From positions 186,001-250,000 of the forward strand of contig JAIUPK010000003.1 in assembly GCA_020160915.1 (NCBI GenBank): a stretch of DNA of 64,000 bases, written 5' to 3'. Source of the stretch: Actinomycetota bacterium. Lineage in GTDB: Bacteria; Actinomycetota; Actinomycetes; Actinomycetales; Microbacteriaceae. The position numbers were made by a program, and so were the translations under genes. Within the stretch, counting starts at the first letter, position 1. The number at the start of each line of letters is the position of its first letter. The notes under the pieces are model-generated. The model was not told the DNA's origin, did not search any database, and was given only the letters and a program-made list of their open reading frames with translations. Of the stretch, positions 1-8,006 are shown piece after piece.

Positions 1-874
1 GGAGGTGCAGCACGGCATTGGTCGAGCCTCCTAAGGCCATGACGACGGCGATCGCGTTCTCGAACGCCTTGAGCGTGAGGATGTCGCGGGCCGTGTGTCC
101 ACGCTCCAACATTCCCACGACGGCCTCCCCCGACCGGTGCGCGTAGTAGTCGCGGCGTCGATCGGCCGCCGCCGGGCTCGCGGAGCCGGGCAGGCTCATC
201 CCGAGCGCCTCGGCGACGCTGGCCATGGTGTTGGCCGTGTACATTCCGCCGCAGGCACCCTCGCCGGGCGCGAAGGCGCACTCGATGCGCTTGGCATCCT
301 CGGGGCTCATCTTGCCGGCCCTGACCGCGCCGACTGCCTCGAACGAGTCGATGATCGTGATGTCCTTCTCGGTGCCGTCGCTGAGCTTGACCCAGCCGGG
401 GGCGATCGATCCGGCGTAGAGGAAGACACTCGCGAGGTCGAGCCGCGCGGCAGCCATGAGCATGCCGGGGATCGACTTGTCGCATCCGGCCAGCAGCACC
501 GAGCCGTCGAGGCGCTCTGCCTGCATGACGACCTCGACGGAGTCCGCGATGACCTCGCGCGAGACCAGCGAGAAGTGCATGCCCTCGTGCCCCATCGAGA
601 TGCCGTCGGAGACGGAGACCGTGCCGAACTGCAGCGGATAACCGCCGCCGCCGTGCACGCCCTCCTTGGCCGCCTGGGCGAGGCGGTCGAGCGACAGGTT
701 GCAGGGGGTGATCTCGTTCCACGAGCTCGCGATGCCGATCTGCGGCTTGTCCCAGTCGGCGTCACCCATGCCGACCGCGCGGAGCATTCCGCGCGACGTG
801 GTGGCTTCGATTCCGTCGGTGACGGTGCGGGAGCGGGGCTTGATATCTACGGGAGTTGCGGGCGTTTCCGGCAT
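1..874 (-). CDS. ilvD: Dihydroxy-acid dehydratase, N-terminal part (runs off window)
   Basis: Dehydrates 2,3-dihydroxy-3-methylbutanoate and its homologue in valine, isoleucine and leucine synthesis, using a cytoplasmic Fe-S cluster. About 291 N-terminal residues are visible of a family length near 560; the C-terminal half lies beyond the left edge. The reading begins [15 protein letters not shown] at an ATG (872-874). It contains the IlvD/Edd landmarks [16 protein letters not shown], the cluster cysteine in [11 protein letters not shown] and the second in [13 protein letters not shown] hairpin lies between it and otsB, so it is probably transcribed separately. The remote alternative is a sugar-acid dehydratase of the same superfamily. 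The short N-terminus and ordinary IlvD motifs favour branched-chain amino-acid synthesis. Confidence 0.93.
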   Translation of the reverse strand, partial: MPETPATPVDIKPRSRTVTDGIEATTSRGMLRAVGMGDADWDKPQIGIASSWNEITPCNLSLDRLAQAAKEGVHGGGGYPLQFGTVSVSDGISMGHEGMHFSLVSREVIADSVEVVMQAERLDGSVLLAGCDKSIPGMLMAAARLDLASVFLYAGSIAPGWVKLSDGTEKDITIIDSFEAVGAVRAGKMSPEDAKRIECAFAPGEGACGGMYTANTMASVAEALGMSLPGSASPAAADRRRDYYAHRSGEAVVGMLERGHTARDILTLKAFENAIAVVMALGGSTNAVLHL

Positions 875-906
875 GCTACGAGGGTACAACCCACTTGCTG
901 GTGGTG

Positions 907-929
907 CCGACGAAGCCCGGCTTCGTCGG
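907..929. terminator. Perfect 11-bp hairpin between otsB and ilvD
   Basis: CCGACGAAGCC (907-917) and GGCTTCGTCGG (919-929) are exact reverse complements with one central base. The hairpin lies about 44 bases past the otsB stop and upstream of the ilvD start on the same strand, so it probably ends the otsA-otsB transcript. There is no U-tract, as is common in high-GC actinobacteria. Confidence 0.6.
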
Positions 930-972
930 TGATCGATCGCGCGATCGCAAAGTATCGTTCAGAGCGAATCGA

Positions 973-1788
973 TCACTGCTCGTGCACGTCGCCCTCGCGG
1001 AAGTCCGCGAGCAGGGCGAGGGCGCGAGCGACCTGGGTGGGTCCCGGCACCCGGAAGTTGGCGAGGGTCGCACCGGTACCGCTCTTGAGCCCGACGTCGT
1101 CCGCGCTGAGGGCGGCGAACGCATCCTCGTCGGTCACATCGTCGCCGGCGTAGAAGACGGCGTCGGCCTGGGTGTACTGCCGCAGGTGCTCGACCGCCTC
1201 GCCCTTGGTGGTGGAGCGCACCGAGAACTCGAGCACGTTCTTTCCCTCGCGGATGTAGACGTCGTTGACCTCCGCCTTGACCTCGTTGCGCGCCACGAGG
1301 TGGGCGATCCGGCTGTTCGCCTCGGTCGCCAGCCGCGTGTGCAGGGCGAAGCCGGCGGGCTTCGCCTCGAGCCACACGTCATCGACCGAGTCGGCGACCT
1401 GGCCCAGCACCGTGTTGATCAGGTCGACCTGCTTGAGCTCCGCGGTGTCCAGGGAAACCTGGGCCACCGGCGAATCGAGCCGGATCTCGATCCCGTGCGA
1501 GCCGACCAGAAGCACAGTGTCGGGCAGGTCGGCGACCGACTCAAGACTGGCCAGAGCCCGACCCGACACCAGAGCGACCCGCGTGTTGGGCATGGCGAGC
1601 AGGCGAAGCACCGCGTCGCGCGACTCGGGCAGGGCGCGCGCCATCTCGGGCTCGTCGACCTCCGGCGCGAGGGTGCCGTCGAAGTCGAGAGCAACGAGCA
1701 ACCGCTTGGTGCGGGCGATCTCCCGCAGAGCACCGACCAGCGGTTCAGGAAGCCGCGAGTATCTCGGCGGCGTATCGACGTCAACCAC
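973..1788 (-). CDS. otsB: Trehalose-6-phosphate phosphatase
   Basis: Removes phosphate from trehalose 6-phosphate to give trehalose, the second step of the OtsA-OtsB pathway. The 271-residue protein is a HAD-superfamily phosphatase: motif I is LDFDGTLAP near residue 34 (nucleophile and acid Asp), and the C-terminal acidic motif is GDDVTDEDAF near residue 214, as in the OtsB subfamily. The gene starts three bases after the otsA stop, so the two are translationally coupled in one operon. Length is normal for the family. No anomalies are seen. Confidence 0.95.
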   Translation of the reverse strand: MVDVDTPPRYSRLPEPLVGALREIARTKRLLVALDFDGTLAPEVDEPEMARALPESRDAVLRLLAMPNTRVALVSGRALASLESVADLPDTVLLVGSHGIEIRLDSPVAQVSLDTAELKQVDLINTVLGQVADSVDDVWLEAKPAGFALHTRLATEANSRIAHLVARNEVKAEVNDVYIREGKNVLEFSVRSTTKGEAVEHLRQYTQADAVFYAGDDVTDEDAFAALSADDVGLKSGTGATLANFRVPGPTQVARALALLADFREGDVHEQ

Positions 1789-1791
1789 GGG

Positions 1792-3297
1792 TCAGTGCGC
1801 CTTTCGACTGTCAAGGGTCCACTCGAGCTCATCGACGAGTTCCGTTGGAGACATCCGCTGGAAGCGACCGCGCTTGGCCTGGTCGAGAGTCGTGAGGAAG
1901 TCCGCCGACCACCGGGCGACGTCGAACTCGTGCACGCGCCGGCGCAGCGTGCGCATGCGCGAAGCGCGCTCGCGTCGGGGCATGGCGATCGCCGCGAGGA
2001 TCGCATCCTTGAGCCCGTCGATGTCGTGCGGGTTGATCAGCAGCGCACGCTTGAGCTCGTCGGATGCGCCGGTGAACTCGCTGAGGATGAGCACCCCGTC
2101 TTCGTCGAAGCGGCTGGCCACATACTCCTTGGCCACGAGGTTCATGCCGTCGCGCAGCGCGGTGACGAGCATGACGTCGGCGGCCAGGTAAAGGGCGACC
2201 ATCTCGTCCCGGGGATACCCGTGGTGGTGGTAGCTGATGGCCTGGTGGCTCATCGTGCCGTAGTCGCCGTTGATCCGGCCCACGGTGAGCTCGATCTCGT
2301 CGCGCAGGTTCATGTAGGCCTCGACCCGCTCCCGACTGGGGCTGGCGACCTGCACGAGGGTGACGTCCTCGACGTTGAGGCGACCTTCGGCGAGCAGCTC
2401 ACCGAACGCCTTCATGCGATGCGCGATGCCCTTGGTGTAGTCCAATCGGTCGACACCGAGCATGACGGTGCGCGGGTTGCCGAGACCCTCGCGGATCTCC
2501 CTGGCCCGAGCCTGGATGCGCGGCTCGCGCGCGAGGGCCTCGAAGCTGCGGGCGTCGATCGAGATCGGGAACGACTTGGCGATCACCCGGCGGGTGGGCT
2601 CCGTGCCGAGCGAGACCTCGATCGCGGGACCCCTCGTCGGGTTGCCGGTGAGTCGGCGCACCGCTCGGGAGAAGTTCGAGGCATCCGCCACCCGTTGGAA
2701 GCCGATCACGTCGGCGCCCAGCAGTCCCTCGATCACCTGGGTGCGCCACGGCAGCTGGGAGAAGATGCCGTACGGCGGGAACGGGATGTGGTTGAAGAAG
2801 CCGATGGTGAGGTCGGGCCGGGCGATCCTCAACATGCGAGGTACCAGCTGAAGCTGGTAGTCCTGCACCCAGACCGTCGCACCCTGCGCGCTCACGGCGG
2901 CCGTGGCATCCGCGAACCGCTGGTTGACCGCCACGTAGCTCTCCCACCACACGCGGTGGTAGCCGGGCGACTCGATGACGTCGTGGTACAGCGGCCAGAT
3001 GGTGTCGTTGCTGAAGCCCTCGTAGTAGTTCTCGATCTCGTCGGCGCTGAGGGCGATCGGCACCAGATGGATGCCGCCACTCTCGAACGGGTCGAGCTCG
3101 AGAGCCGGCTGGCCGGCCCACCCCACCCAGGCGCCGTCGGCGTCACGCATGACCGGCTCGAGTGCTGTCACCAGCCCGCCGGGCGAGGGCGCCCAGGCGT
3201 CAATGCCGTCGGCATCCACGACCCTGTCGACTGGCAGACGATTGGAGACGACGACGAAGTCGTACTCCAGTGGGGCGGCGTGCGTCGCGGAGGGCAT
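1792..3297 (-). CDS. otsA: Trehalose-6-phosphate synthase (GT20)
   Basis: Joins UDP- or ADP/GDP-glucose to glucose 6-phosphate to make trehalose 6-phosphate; trehalose serves as stress protectant and carbon store. Visible GT20 motifs include VVVSNRLPVDR near the N-terminus, WVQDYQLQLVPRMLR (about residue 145), GVDRLDYTKGI and the donor-site DGMNLVAKEYV. I start at the ATG at 3297 (MPSATHAAPLEYDF). The reading frame stays open for nine more codons upstream, but that stretch does not resemble the family. The length of 501 residues is typical. It is the first gene of the otsAB pair; the divergent isomerase gene begins 116 bases away. Confidence 0.95.
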   Translation of the reverse strand: MPSATHAAPLEYDFVVVSNRLPVDRVVDADGIDAWAPSPGGLVTALEPVMRDADGAWVGWAGQPALELDPFESGGIHLVPIALSADEIENYYEGFSNDTIWPLYHDVIESPGYHRVWWESYVAVNQRFADATAAVSAQGATVWVQDYQLQLVPRMLRIARPDLTIGFFNHIPFPPYGIFSQLPWRTQVIEGLLGADVIGFQRVADASNFSRAVRRLTGNPTRGPAIEVSLGTEPTRRVIAKSFPISIDARSFEALAREPRIQARAREIREGLGNPRTVMLGVDRLDYTKGIAHRMKAFGELLAEGRLNVEDVTLVQVASPSRERVEAYMNLRDEIELTVGRINGDYGTMSHQAISYHHHGYPRDEMVALYLAADVMLVTALRDGMNLVAKEYVASRFDEDGVLILSEFTGASDELKRALLINPHDIDGLKDAILAAIAMPRRERASRMRTLRRRVHEFDVARWSADFLTTLDQAKRGRFQRMSPTELVDELEWTLDSRKAH

Positions 3298-3413
3298 CGT
3301 TCTTCCACGGTACCGCAGCCTCACCGGACGGTTTGCAGAGCTTCACCCAGCGTTCACCGACACACGTGACGAAACGCGCTCGCGTTCATTCGCGTTTCCT
3401 AGCGTGGGCACCG

Positions 3414-4235
3414 ATGATCAACATCGGAATGAGCACGTCGTGCGTCTACCCGCTCTCGACCGAGTCGGCCTTCCGGCTCGCCCGTGACGCGGGCTTCGAT
3501 GGCATCGAGGTCATGGTCACCAATGACCCTGTGACGCAGGATGCCGCCGCCCTCCGTTACCTCTCGAAGACCTACGGGCTTCCGATCCTCTCCATCCACG
3601 CCCCGGTGCTGCTGCTGACTCAGCTCGTCTGGGGCACCAACCCCGTGCGCAAGCTCGAACGCTCGGCAGAACTCGCCGCCCAGCTCGGCGCATCGACCGT
3701 GGTCGTGCACCCGCCGTTCCGCTGGCAGGCCGGATACGCCCGCCGGTTCGAAGCGACGATCCGGGATTTGGCAGGCGTGCACGGCGTCGAGTTCGCGGTG
3801 GAGAACATGTTCCCTCTGACGCTCGGCAAGGTCGGCGTGCGTGCGTACTCGCCGAGCTCCGACCCGGTGTTCATCGACTGCGACGCGATCACTCTCGACT
3901 TCTCGCACGCCGCGCTCGGCGGCCGGGACTCGCTCGAGTTCGCCATGGCGATGGGTGACCGCCTGCGTCACGTGCACCTCACCGATGGCACCGTTTCGAT
4001 GCGCGACGGCCAACTGCTGGACGAGCACCTGGTACCGGGGCGGGGAACCCAGCCGGTCGCCGAGGTCGTGCGGTACCTGGCATCCACCGGCTGGAGCGGC
4101 TCCCTGGTCGCCGAGGTGAACACGGCGGGCGCGGGGTCGGAGGACGGCCGACTCGCCATGCTGCGCGAGACACGGGAGTTCGCGGCATCCCAGATCGCCG
4201 CGGGCAGACGGGGGCGGCGCTCCGGCGTATCCTGA
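3414..4235 (+). CDS. Sugar phosphate isomerase/epimerase-like TIM-barrel protein
   Basis: Belongs to the xylose-isomerase-like TIM-barrel superfamily (AP endonuclease 2 fold), which holds sugar isomerases, epimerases and inosose dehydratases. The 273-residue protein begins MINIGMSTSCVYPLS and shows the fold's signature patterns: ARDAGFDGIEVM, HAPVLLLTQ, VVVHPPF, FAVENMF, TLDFSHA, HVHLTDG and a C-terminal LVAEVN strand. His, Glu and Asp residues at strand ends would bind a divalent metal. The substrate cannot be named. The start is the ATG at 3414; the open frame extends 84 codons further upstream, but that part overlaps the otsA start region and is not credible. A hairpin follows directly after the stop. 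Confidence 0.8.
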   Translation: MINIGMSTSCVYPLSTESAFRLARDAGFDGIEVMVTNDPVTQDAAALRYLSKTYGLPILSIHAPVLLLTQLVWGTNPVRKLERSAELAAQLGASTVVVHPPFRWQAGYARRFEATIRDLAGVHGVEFAVENMFPLTLGKVGVRAYSPSSDPVFIDCDAITLDFSHAALGGRDSLEFAMAMGDRLRHVHLTDGTVSMRDGQLLDEHLVPGRGTQPVAEVVRYLASTGWSGSLVAEVNTAGAGSEDGRLAMLRETREFAASQIAAGRRGRRSGVS

Positions 4236-4259
4236 CTACGCATTCCGCGGGTTGCGTAG
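4236..4259 (+). promoter_or_regulatory. Hairpin between isomerase stop and corA ribosome-binding site
   Basis: CTACGCA (4236-4242) and TGCGTAG (4253-4259) are exact reverse complements around a 10-base loop. The hairpin begins at the first base after the isomerase TGA and ends next to GAAAGG, the apparent corA ribosome-binding site. It could act as a weak terminator or shape corA translation. Confidence 0.4.
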
Positions 4260-4307
4260 AAAGGCACGATCATCCCCATCGTCGACAACGCCATCTATCG
4301 AGAGGGC

Positions 4308-5288
4308 GTGCGCCAGACCCGCGCCGTGACCCTCGACCAGACCTTCGAAGTGCTGCGGGACGGAGGCGGGTTCGCGTGGATCGGCATGTACCGTCCGACC
4401 GAAGACGAGCTGCGTGCCGTCGCGAACGAATTCGGACTGCACGAGCTCGCCGTCGAGGATGCACTCGTCGGCCACCAGCGCCCGAAGCTGGAGCGCTACG
4501 GCGAGACCCTCTTTCTCGTGCTGCGGCCGGCGCGCTACCTGGATGCACCCGAAGAGGTCGAGTTCGGTGAGGTGCACCTTTTCATCGGTCCGAACTTCGC
4601 GATCACGGTGCGCCACGCGGAGTCGCCCGACCTCGGGCGGGTGCGCAAGCGCCTGGAGCAGAACCCGGCGCTGCTCGCGCTCGGCCCGCAGGCGATCCTC
4701 TACGCCGTGCTCGACCAGGTCGTCGACGAGTACCAGCCGGTGATCGCGGGCCTCGAGAACGACATCGACGAGATCGAGGACCAGCTCTTCCAGGGCGACC
4801 CGGCCGTGTCGCGTCGCATCTACGAGCTCGCTACGGAGGCGATGGGGTTCCAGCGCGCCACCCACCCGCTCGTCGAGATGCTCGGGCAGCTGGAGAGTGG
4901 ATACGAGAAGTACCACGTCGATGTGGAGCTGCAGCGCGACTTCAGGGACGTGCTCGACCACACCCTGCAGATCGTCGCGCGGGCGGATTCGTTCCGCGCC
5001 ATCCTGCAGAACGCGCTCACGGTTCAGTCGACCCTGGTGACGCAGGCGCAGAACGACGAGATTCGCAACATGACGCAGGCCAGCATCGATCAGGGCGATC
5101 AGGTGAAGAAGATCTCCGGTTGGGCGGCCATCCTGTTCGCGCCGACCCTCATCGGCGCCATCTACGGCATGAACTTCCGTTTCATGCCCGAACTGGACTG
5201 GCCGCTCGGCTATCCCTTCGCTCTGGGACTCATGGCCGTGTCGGGCGTGGTGCTCTACGTGGTGTTCAAGCGCCGGGGCTGGTTGTAG
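4308..5288 (+). CDS. corA: CorA-family magnesium/cobalt transporter
   Basis: Pentameric inner-membrane channel for Mg2+ (Co2+). A cytoplasmic N-terminal domain (AVEDALVGHQRPKLERY, HLFIGPNFAITVRH) is followed by a long coiled helix and two C-terminal membrane helices. The selectivity motif YGMNF is present after helix 1, then MPELDWPLGYP, and the protein ends RRGWL, all typical. From the GTG at 4308 the protein has 326 residues. The in-frame codons upstream (from 4272) read PIVDNAIYREG, which matches the conserved N-terminus of actinobacterial CorA proteins. No ATG, GTG, TTG or CTG exists there before an in-frame TAG at 4257, so translation may begin at an ATC codon. Confidence 0.9.
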   Translation: MRQTRAVTLDQTFEVLRDGGGFAWIGMYRPTEDELRAVANEFGLHELAVEDALVGHQRPKLERYGETLFLVLRPARYLDAPEEVEFGEVHLFIGPNFAITVRHAESPDLGRVRKRLEQNPALLALGPQAILYAVLDQVVDEYQPVIAGLENDIDEIEDQLFQGDPAVSRRIYELATEAMGFQRATHPLVEMLGQLESGYEKYHVDVELQRDFRDVLDHTLQIVARADSFRAILQNALTVQSTLVTQAQNDEIRNMTQASIDQGDQVKKISGWAAILFAPTLIGAIYGMNFRFMPELDWPLGYPFALGLMAVSGVVLYVVFKRRGWL

Positions 5289-5339
5289 CGCTCGGCGTGT
5301 CGGGGGCCGTGGCATCCCTCAGTCCTCCACAATGAGGAC

Positions 5340-5666
5340 GTGGAACGCTTCAGCGACGACGAGAAGCAGGCGGTGTTCGAGCTCATGAGCGAACGCCTCT
5401 TCGAGTTGTTCGGTCCTGGCGGCAGTTTCCGTATCACCTTGGGTCGTGCCAGCGCGGATGACGCGGTCTTCGTCTCCACCGTCAGCGACACGATCGCGTG
5501 GCAGGTCGCCGCCTCGCTCGTGCTCGAGCCTGCTGCCGCGGGACACCACGCCGCCGCCCAGCCGGAGCACATCGAACGCGACGACCTCTGGCGCCACATC
5601 GAAGCCGAGCTGCTCGCCCAGCGCCAAGCCGCCGAGTCGGTCTCGGTCAGGGTTCACGCGGCCTGA
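5340..5666 (+). CDS. Small hypothetical protein
   Basis: A 108-residue protein beginning at GTG (MERFSDDEKQAVFELMSERL). It is acidic and mostly helical, with no membrane segment, signal peptide or recognised motif, and a low-complexity Ala/His patch near residues 65-75. Codon use matches the neighbouring genes, with G or C at most third positions, which supports a real gene. It lies between corA and the operon starting at 5945 with no obvious functional link. A longer minus-strand frame covers the same region but has less plausible composition. Confidence 0.55.
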   Translation: MERFSDDEKQAVFELMSERLFELFGPGGSFRITLGRASADDAVFVSTVSDTIAWQVAASLVLEPAAAGHHAAAQPEHIERDDLWRHIEAELLAQRQAAESVSVRVHAA

Positions 5667-5760
5667 GCACGGCGGCTTCGTGCCCTTCTGGCCTCGCGCC
5701 CTCCCGCATCCGTGTCTCTGAGCTGCCTGCCAGACCGATCGACCCTTCCCTGAGCACCTT

Positions 5761-5807
5761 CCGTTGTGCAGGAGAGCCGAGCATGGCTCGCTGCTCCTGC
5801 GGAACGG
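5761..5807. repeat. Palindromic intergenic element, copy 1
   Basis: CCGTTGTGCAGGAG (5761-5774) faces CTCCTGCGGAACGG (5794-5807), matching at 12 of 14 positions. The loop contains a further GAGCC/GGCTC pairing. The same core, GTT-TGCAGGA then TCCTGC--AAC followed by GGGAG, recurs at 13877-13919, so this looks like a dispersed small repeat. It lies in the 278-base gap before the 5945 operon, where no gene is seen. Confidence 0.5.
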
Positions 5808-5944
5808 GAGTAAGGAGAGCGACACCGCGTTTGCCTGAAGCCTCGGAGAACCTGATCTCGGAGAACCTGAACACAGGCGCAGTAGCCGTCGTCTCTCGAT
5901 AGACGTATGATGTATGTTGTTTCATCCGCAACGTAGGGGACGAC

Positions 5945-6919
5945 ATGACATCCACCGGGCTCGAGCTTCGTCCCGGACTGCACCGCGTGCAGGCTCCGCT
6001 CGGCGAGCGCTTCGTCGCGCTGTACCTGCTCGTGGGACCGAAGGCGACCCTCCTGGTCGACACGGGCATCCGCGAATCGATCACCGAGACCCTCCTGCCG
6101 TACCTGGCGGCCACGGGCCTCGGCCCGATCACCTGGGCGATCAACACCCACTGCGACTTCGACCACACCGGGGGCAACGGCGCGCTCAAGGCGGCGAGCC
6201 CCGAGACACAGCTGCTCGTGCACGAACTCGACCAGCGCCTCACCGAGGATCTGCAGGCACTCATCGACGTGCGGTACGGCGAGTTCCGGGAGGCCGACGG
6301 CTTCGATGACGCACCCGAGACCACCGAATACCTACGATCGGTCTCCGACCTCGTGCCTGTCGACCGCACCGTAGTCGGCGGCGAGGTGCTCGACCTCGGC
6401 GACCGGGAGGTCACGATCCTGCACGTGCCGGGACACAGCCCCGGCCACATCGCCGTGCACGACCCACTCAACCACGCGCTCATCATCGGCGACGCGAGCC
6501 TCGGCGCGACAGTGCCCACCGCCGACAACCGGCCCGCCTTCCCTCCCACCTACCGCGACGTCGACGACTACGTCGCCTCGGCCGAGCTGTTCCGCTCCCT
6601 CGAGCCCGACCTGATCCTCACGGCGCACTACCCGATCTACGAGGGGGATGCCGCGACCGCCTTCCTCGACGAGACCGTCGAGTACACGCGGCTCGTCGAC
6701 CGAGTGCTCGCCGACGAACTGCGCGGGCGCACCGCCGGCGCGACGACGCTCGACCTCATCCGGTCACGGGGCGCGGAGCTCGGGCCCTGGGGTGCCGCCG
6801 CCCTCGACTATGCGATCTTCCCCGTCACGGGCAATCTTGAACGCCTCGAGGCTCTGGGCGAAGTCGCCAGTGAACTGATCGACGGGCGCCGTCACTGGAC
6901 CTGGACGGGCACCCGATGA
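5945..6919 (+). CDS. Metallo-beta-lactamase-fold hydrolase
   Basis: Cytoplasmic hydrolase of the metallo-beta-lactamase superfamily, 324 residues. The first metal motif reads THCDFDHTGG, a variant of HxHxDH in which the second His is Asp; the other ligands are present as HVPGHSPGH and IIGDASLG, then TAHYPIY. A C-terminal helical extension (residues about 235-324) is typical of glyoxalase II-like or lactonase members. The ATG at 5945 is preceded by AGGGGAC. It is the first gene of a seven-gene operon, overlapping the next gene by four bases. Its context suggests lactone or thioester hydrolysis on a sugar-derived intermediate, which is inference. Confidence 0.8.
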   Translation: MTSTGLELRPGLHRVQAPLGERFVALYLLVGPKATLLVDTGIRESITETLLPYLAATGLGPITWAINTHCDFDHTGGNGALKAASPETQLLVHELDQRLTEDLQALIDVRYGEFREADGFDDAPETTEYLRSVSDLVPVDRTVVGGEVLDLGDREVTILHVPGHSPGHIAVHDPLNHALIIGDASLGATVPTADNRPAFPPTYRDVDDYVASAELFRSLEPDLILTAHYPIYEGDAATAFLDETVEYTRLVDRVLADELRGRTAGATTLDLIRSRGAELGPWGAAALDYAIFPVTGNLERLEALGEVASELIDGRRHWTWTGTR

Positions 6920-7968
6920 CGGTCAGGCTGGGCGCCGTCGGCGCCGGGTGGTGGGCTACGAGCAACCACTTCCCGATCTTCGCCGCGCGCGATGACGTCG
7001 AGTTGGTCGGGGTGTGCGGCCTCGGGCCGGAGCTCGACACCGTTCGTGACCAGTTCGGGTTTGGCTTCTCGACCGGTGACTACGAGAAGCTGCTCGACGC
7101 CGACCTCGACGCCGTCGTCATCACGACTCCGCATGACCTTCACTACGAGCAGGCTGTTCTGGCGATCGACCGCGGGCTGCACGTGCTCGTCGAGAAGCCC
7201 GTCACGCTGAAGGCCGACACCGCGTGGGATCTTCAGCGCCGCACCGCGGCCGCGGGCGTGCACTTCGTCGTGCCCTACGGCTGGAACTACAAGCCCTTCA
7301 CCGAGCAGGCGAAGGCTCTCATCGACGCCGGTCATCTCGGCGAGCTCCAGTACGTGCAGTGCCACATGGCCTCCCCCACCCGCGGCCTGTTCGCGGGAGA
7401 CCCCAACGACATCCGCGCCCTGTGGGACTCCGAGACCAGCGGCCCGTCGGTGAGCACCTGGCAGTCGCCGGAACACGGCGGCGGCTACGCCCACGGCCAG
7501 ATCACCCACTCCAGCGCCCTCATGTTCTGGCTGAGTGGTCTGCGCGCCGCGACTGTCGCCGGTCGCACCTCGCTCGGCGGTGCACGGGTCGACCTGTTCG
7601 ACTCGGCCGTGCTGACCTTCGACGGCGGCGCCCTGGGCACGCTCTCGGGGGCGGCCACGCTGCCCGACATCAACCCCTACCAGGTCGACGTCAAGCTGTT
7701 CGGCACCGAGGGCGTGCTGCTGCTCGACACCGAACGCGAACGGGTCTCGCTCCACCGTTACGACGGCCAGGCCTGGGATCTCGACATCGAGCCGGGCTCC
7801 GGTGCCTACGAGTGCTTCGAACCCCCGAACCGATTCATCGATCTCATCACCGGGGCGAGCACCGTCAACAACTCCGACGCGTCCATCGCCGCGCGCTCGG
7901 TCGAGCTCATCGACGCGCTGCTGCGATCGTCTGCGGCCGGCGGCGTCGAAGTGGCCGTGCATCCATGA
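6916..7968 (+). CDS. Gfo/Idh/MocA-family oxidoreductase
   Basis: NAD(P)-dependent dehydrogenase of the glucose-fructose oxidoreductase / inositol dehydrogenase family, 350 residues. The N-terminal Rossmann fold begins VRLGAVGAGWWATSNHF. The family's EKP motif is in HVLVEKPVTL (about residue 95), and the C-terminal substrate domain runs from about residue 125. The ATG overlaps the preceding stop (ATGA), so translation is coupled. In this operon it would oxidise a sugar or polyol derivative; the exact substrate cannot be read from sequence. Confidence 0.88.
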   Translation: MTVRLGAVGAGWWATSNHFPIFAARDDVELVGVCGLGPELDTVRDQFGFGFSTGDYEKLLDADLDAVVITTPHDLHYEQAVLAIDRGLHVLVEKPVTLKADTAWDLQRRTAAAGVHFVVPYGWNYKPFTEQAKALIDAGHLGELQYVQCHMASPTRGLFAGDPNDIRALWDSETSGPSVSTWQSPEHGGGYAHGQITHSSALMFWLSGLRAATVAGRTSLGGARVDLFDSAVLTFDGGALGTLSGAATLPDINPYQVDVKLFGTEGVLLLDTERERVSLHRYDGQAWDLDIEPGSGAYECFEPPNRFIDLITGASTVNNSDASIAARSVELIDALLRSSAAGGVEVAVHP

Positions 7969-8006
7969 GCCCGCAGCCCACCACCCCCGTGCATCAGGAA
8001 GGCACC

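Noticed and set aside
856-3369. Very long plus-strand frame (837 codons) opposite otsA and otsB
   Set aside because: It is an antisense shadow of two clearly recognised genes. Its Arg/His/Val/Asp-rich sequence has no domain.
5319-5825. A 168-codon minus-strand frame opposite the small gene at 5340
   Set aside because: Its composition is typical of an antisense frame in GC-rich DNA, and the plus-strand frame has better third-position bias and length.
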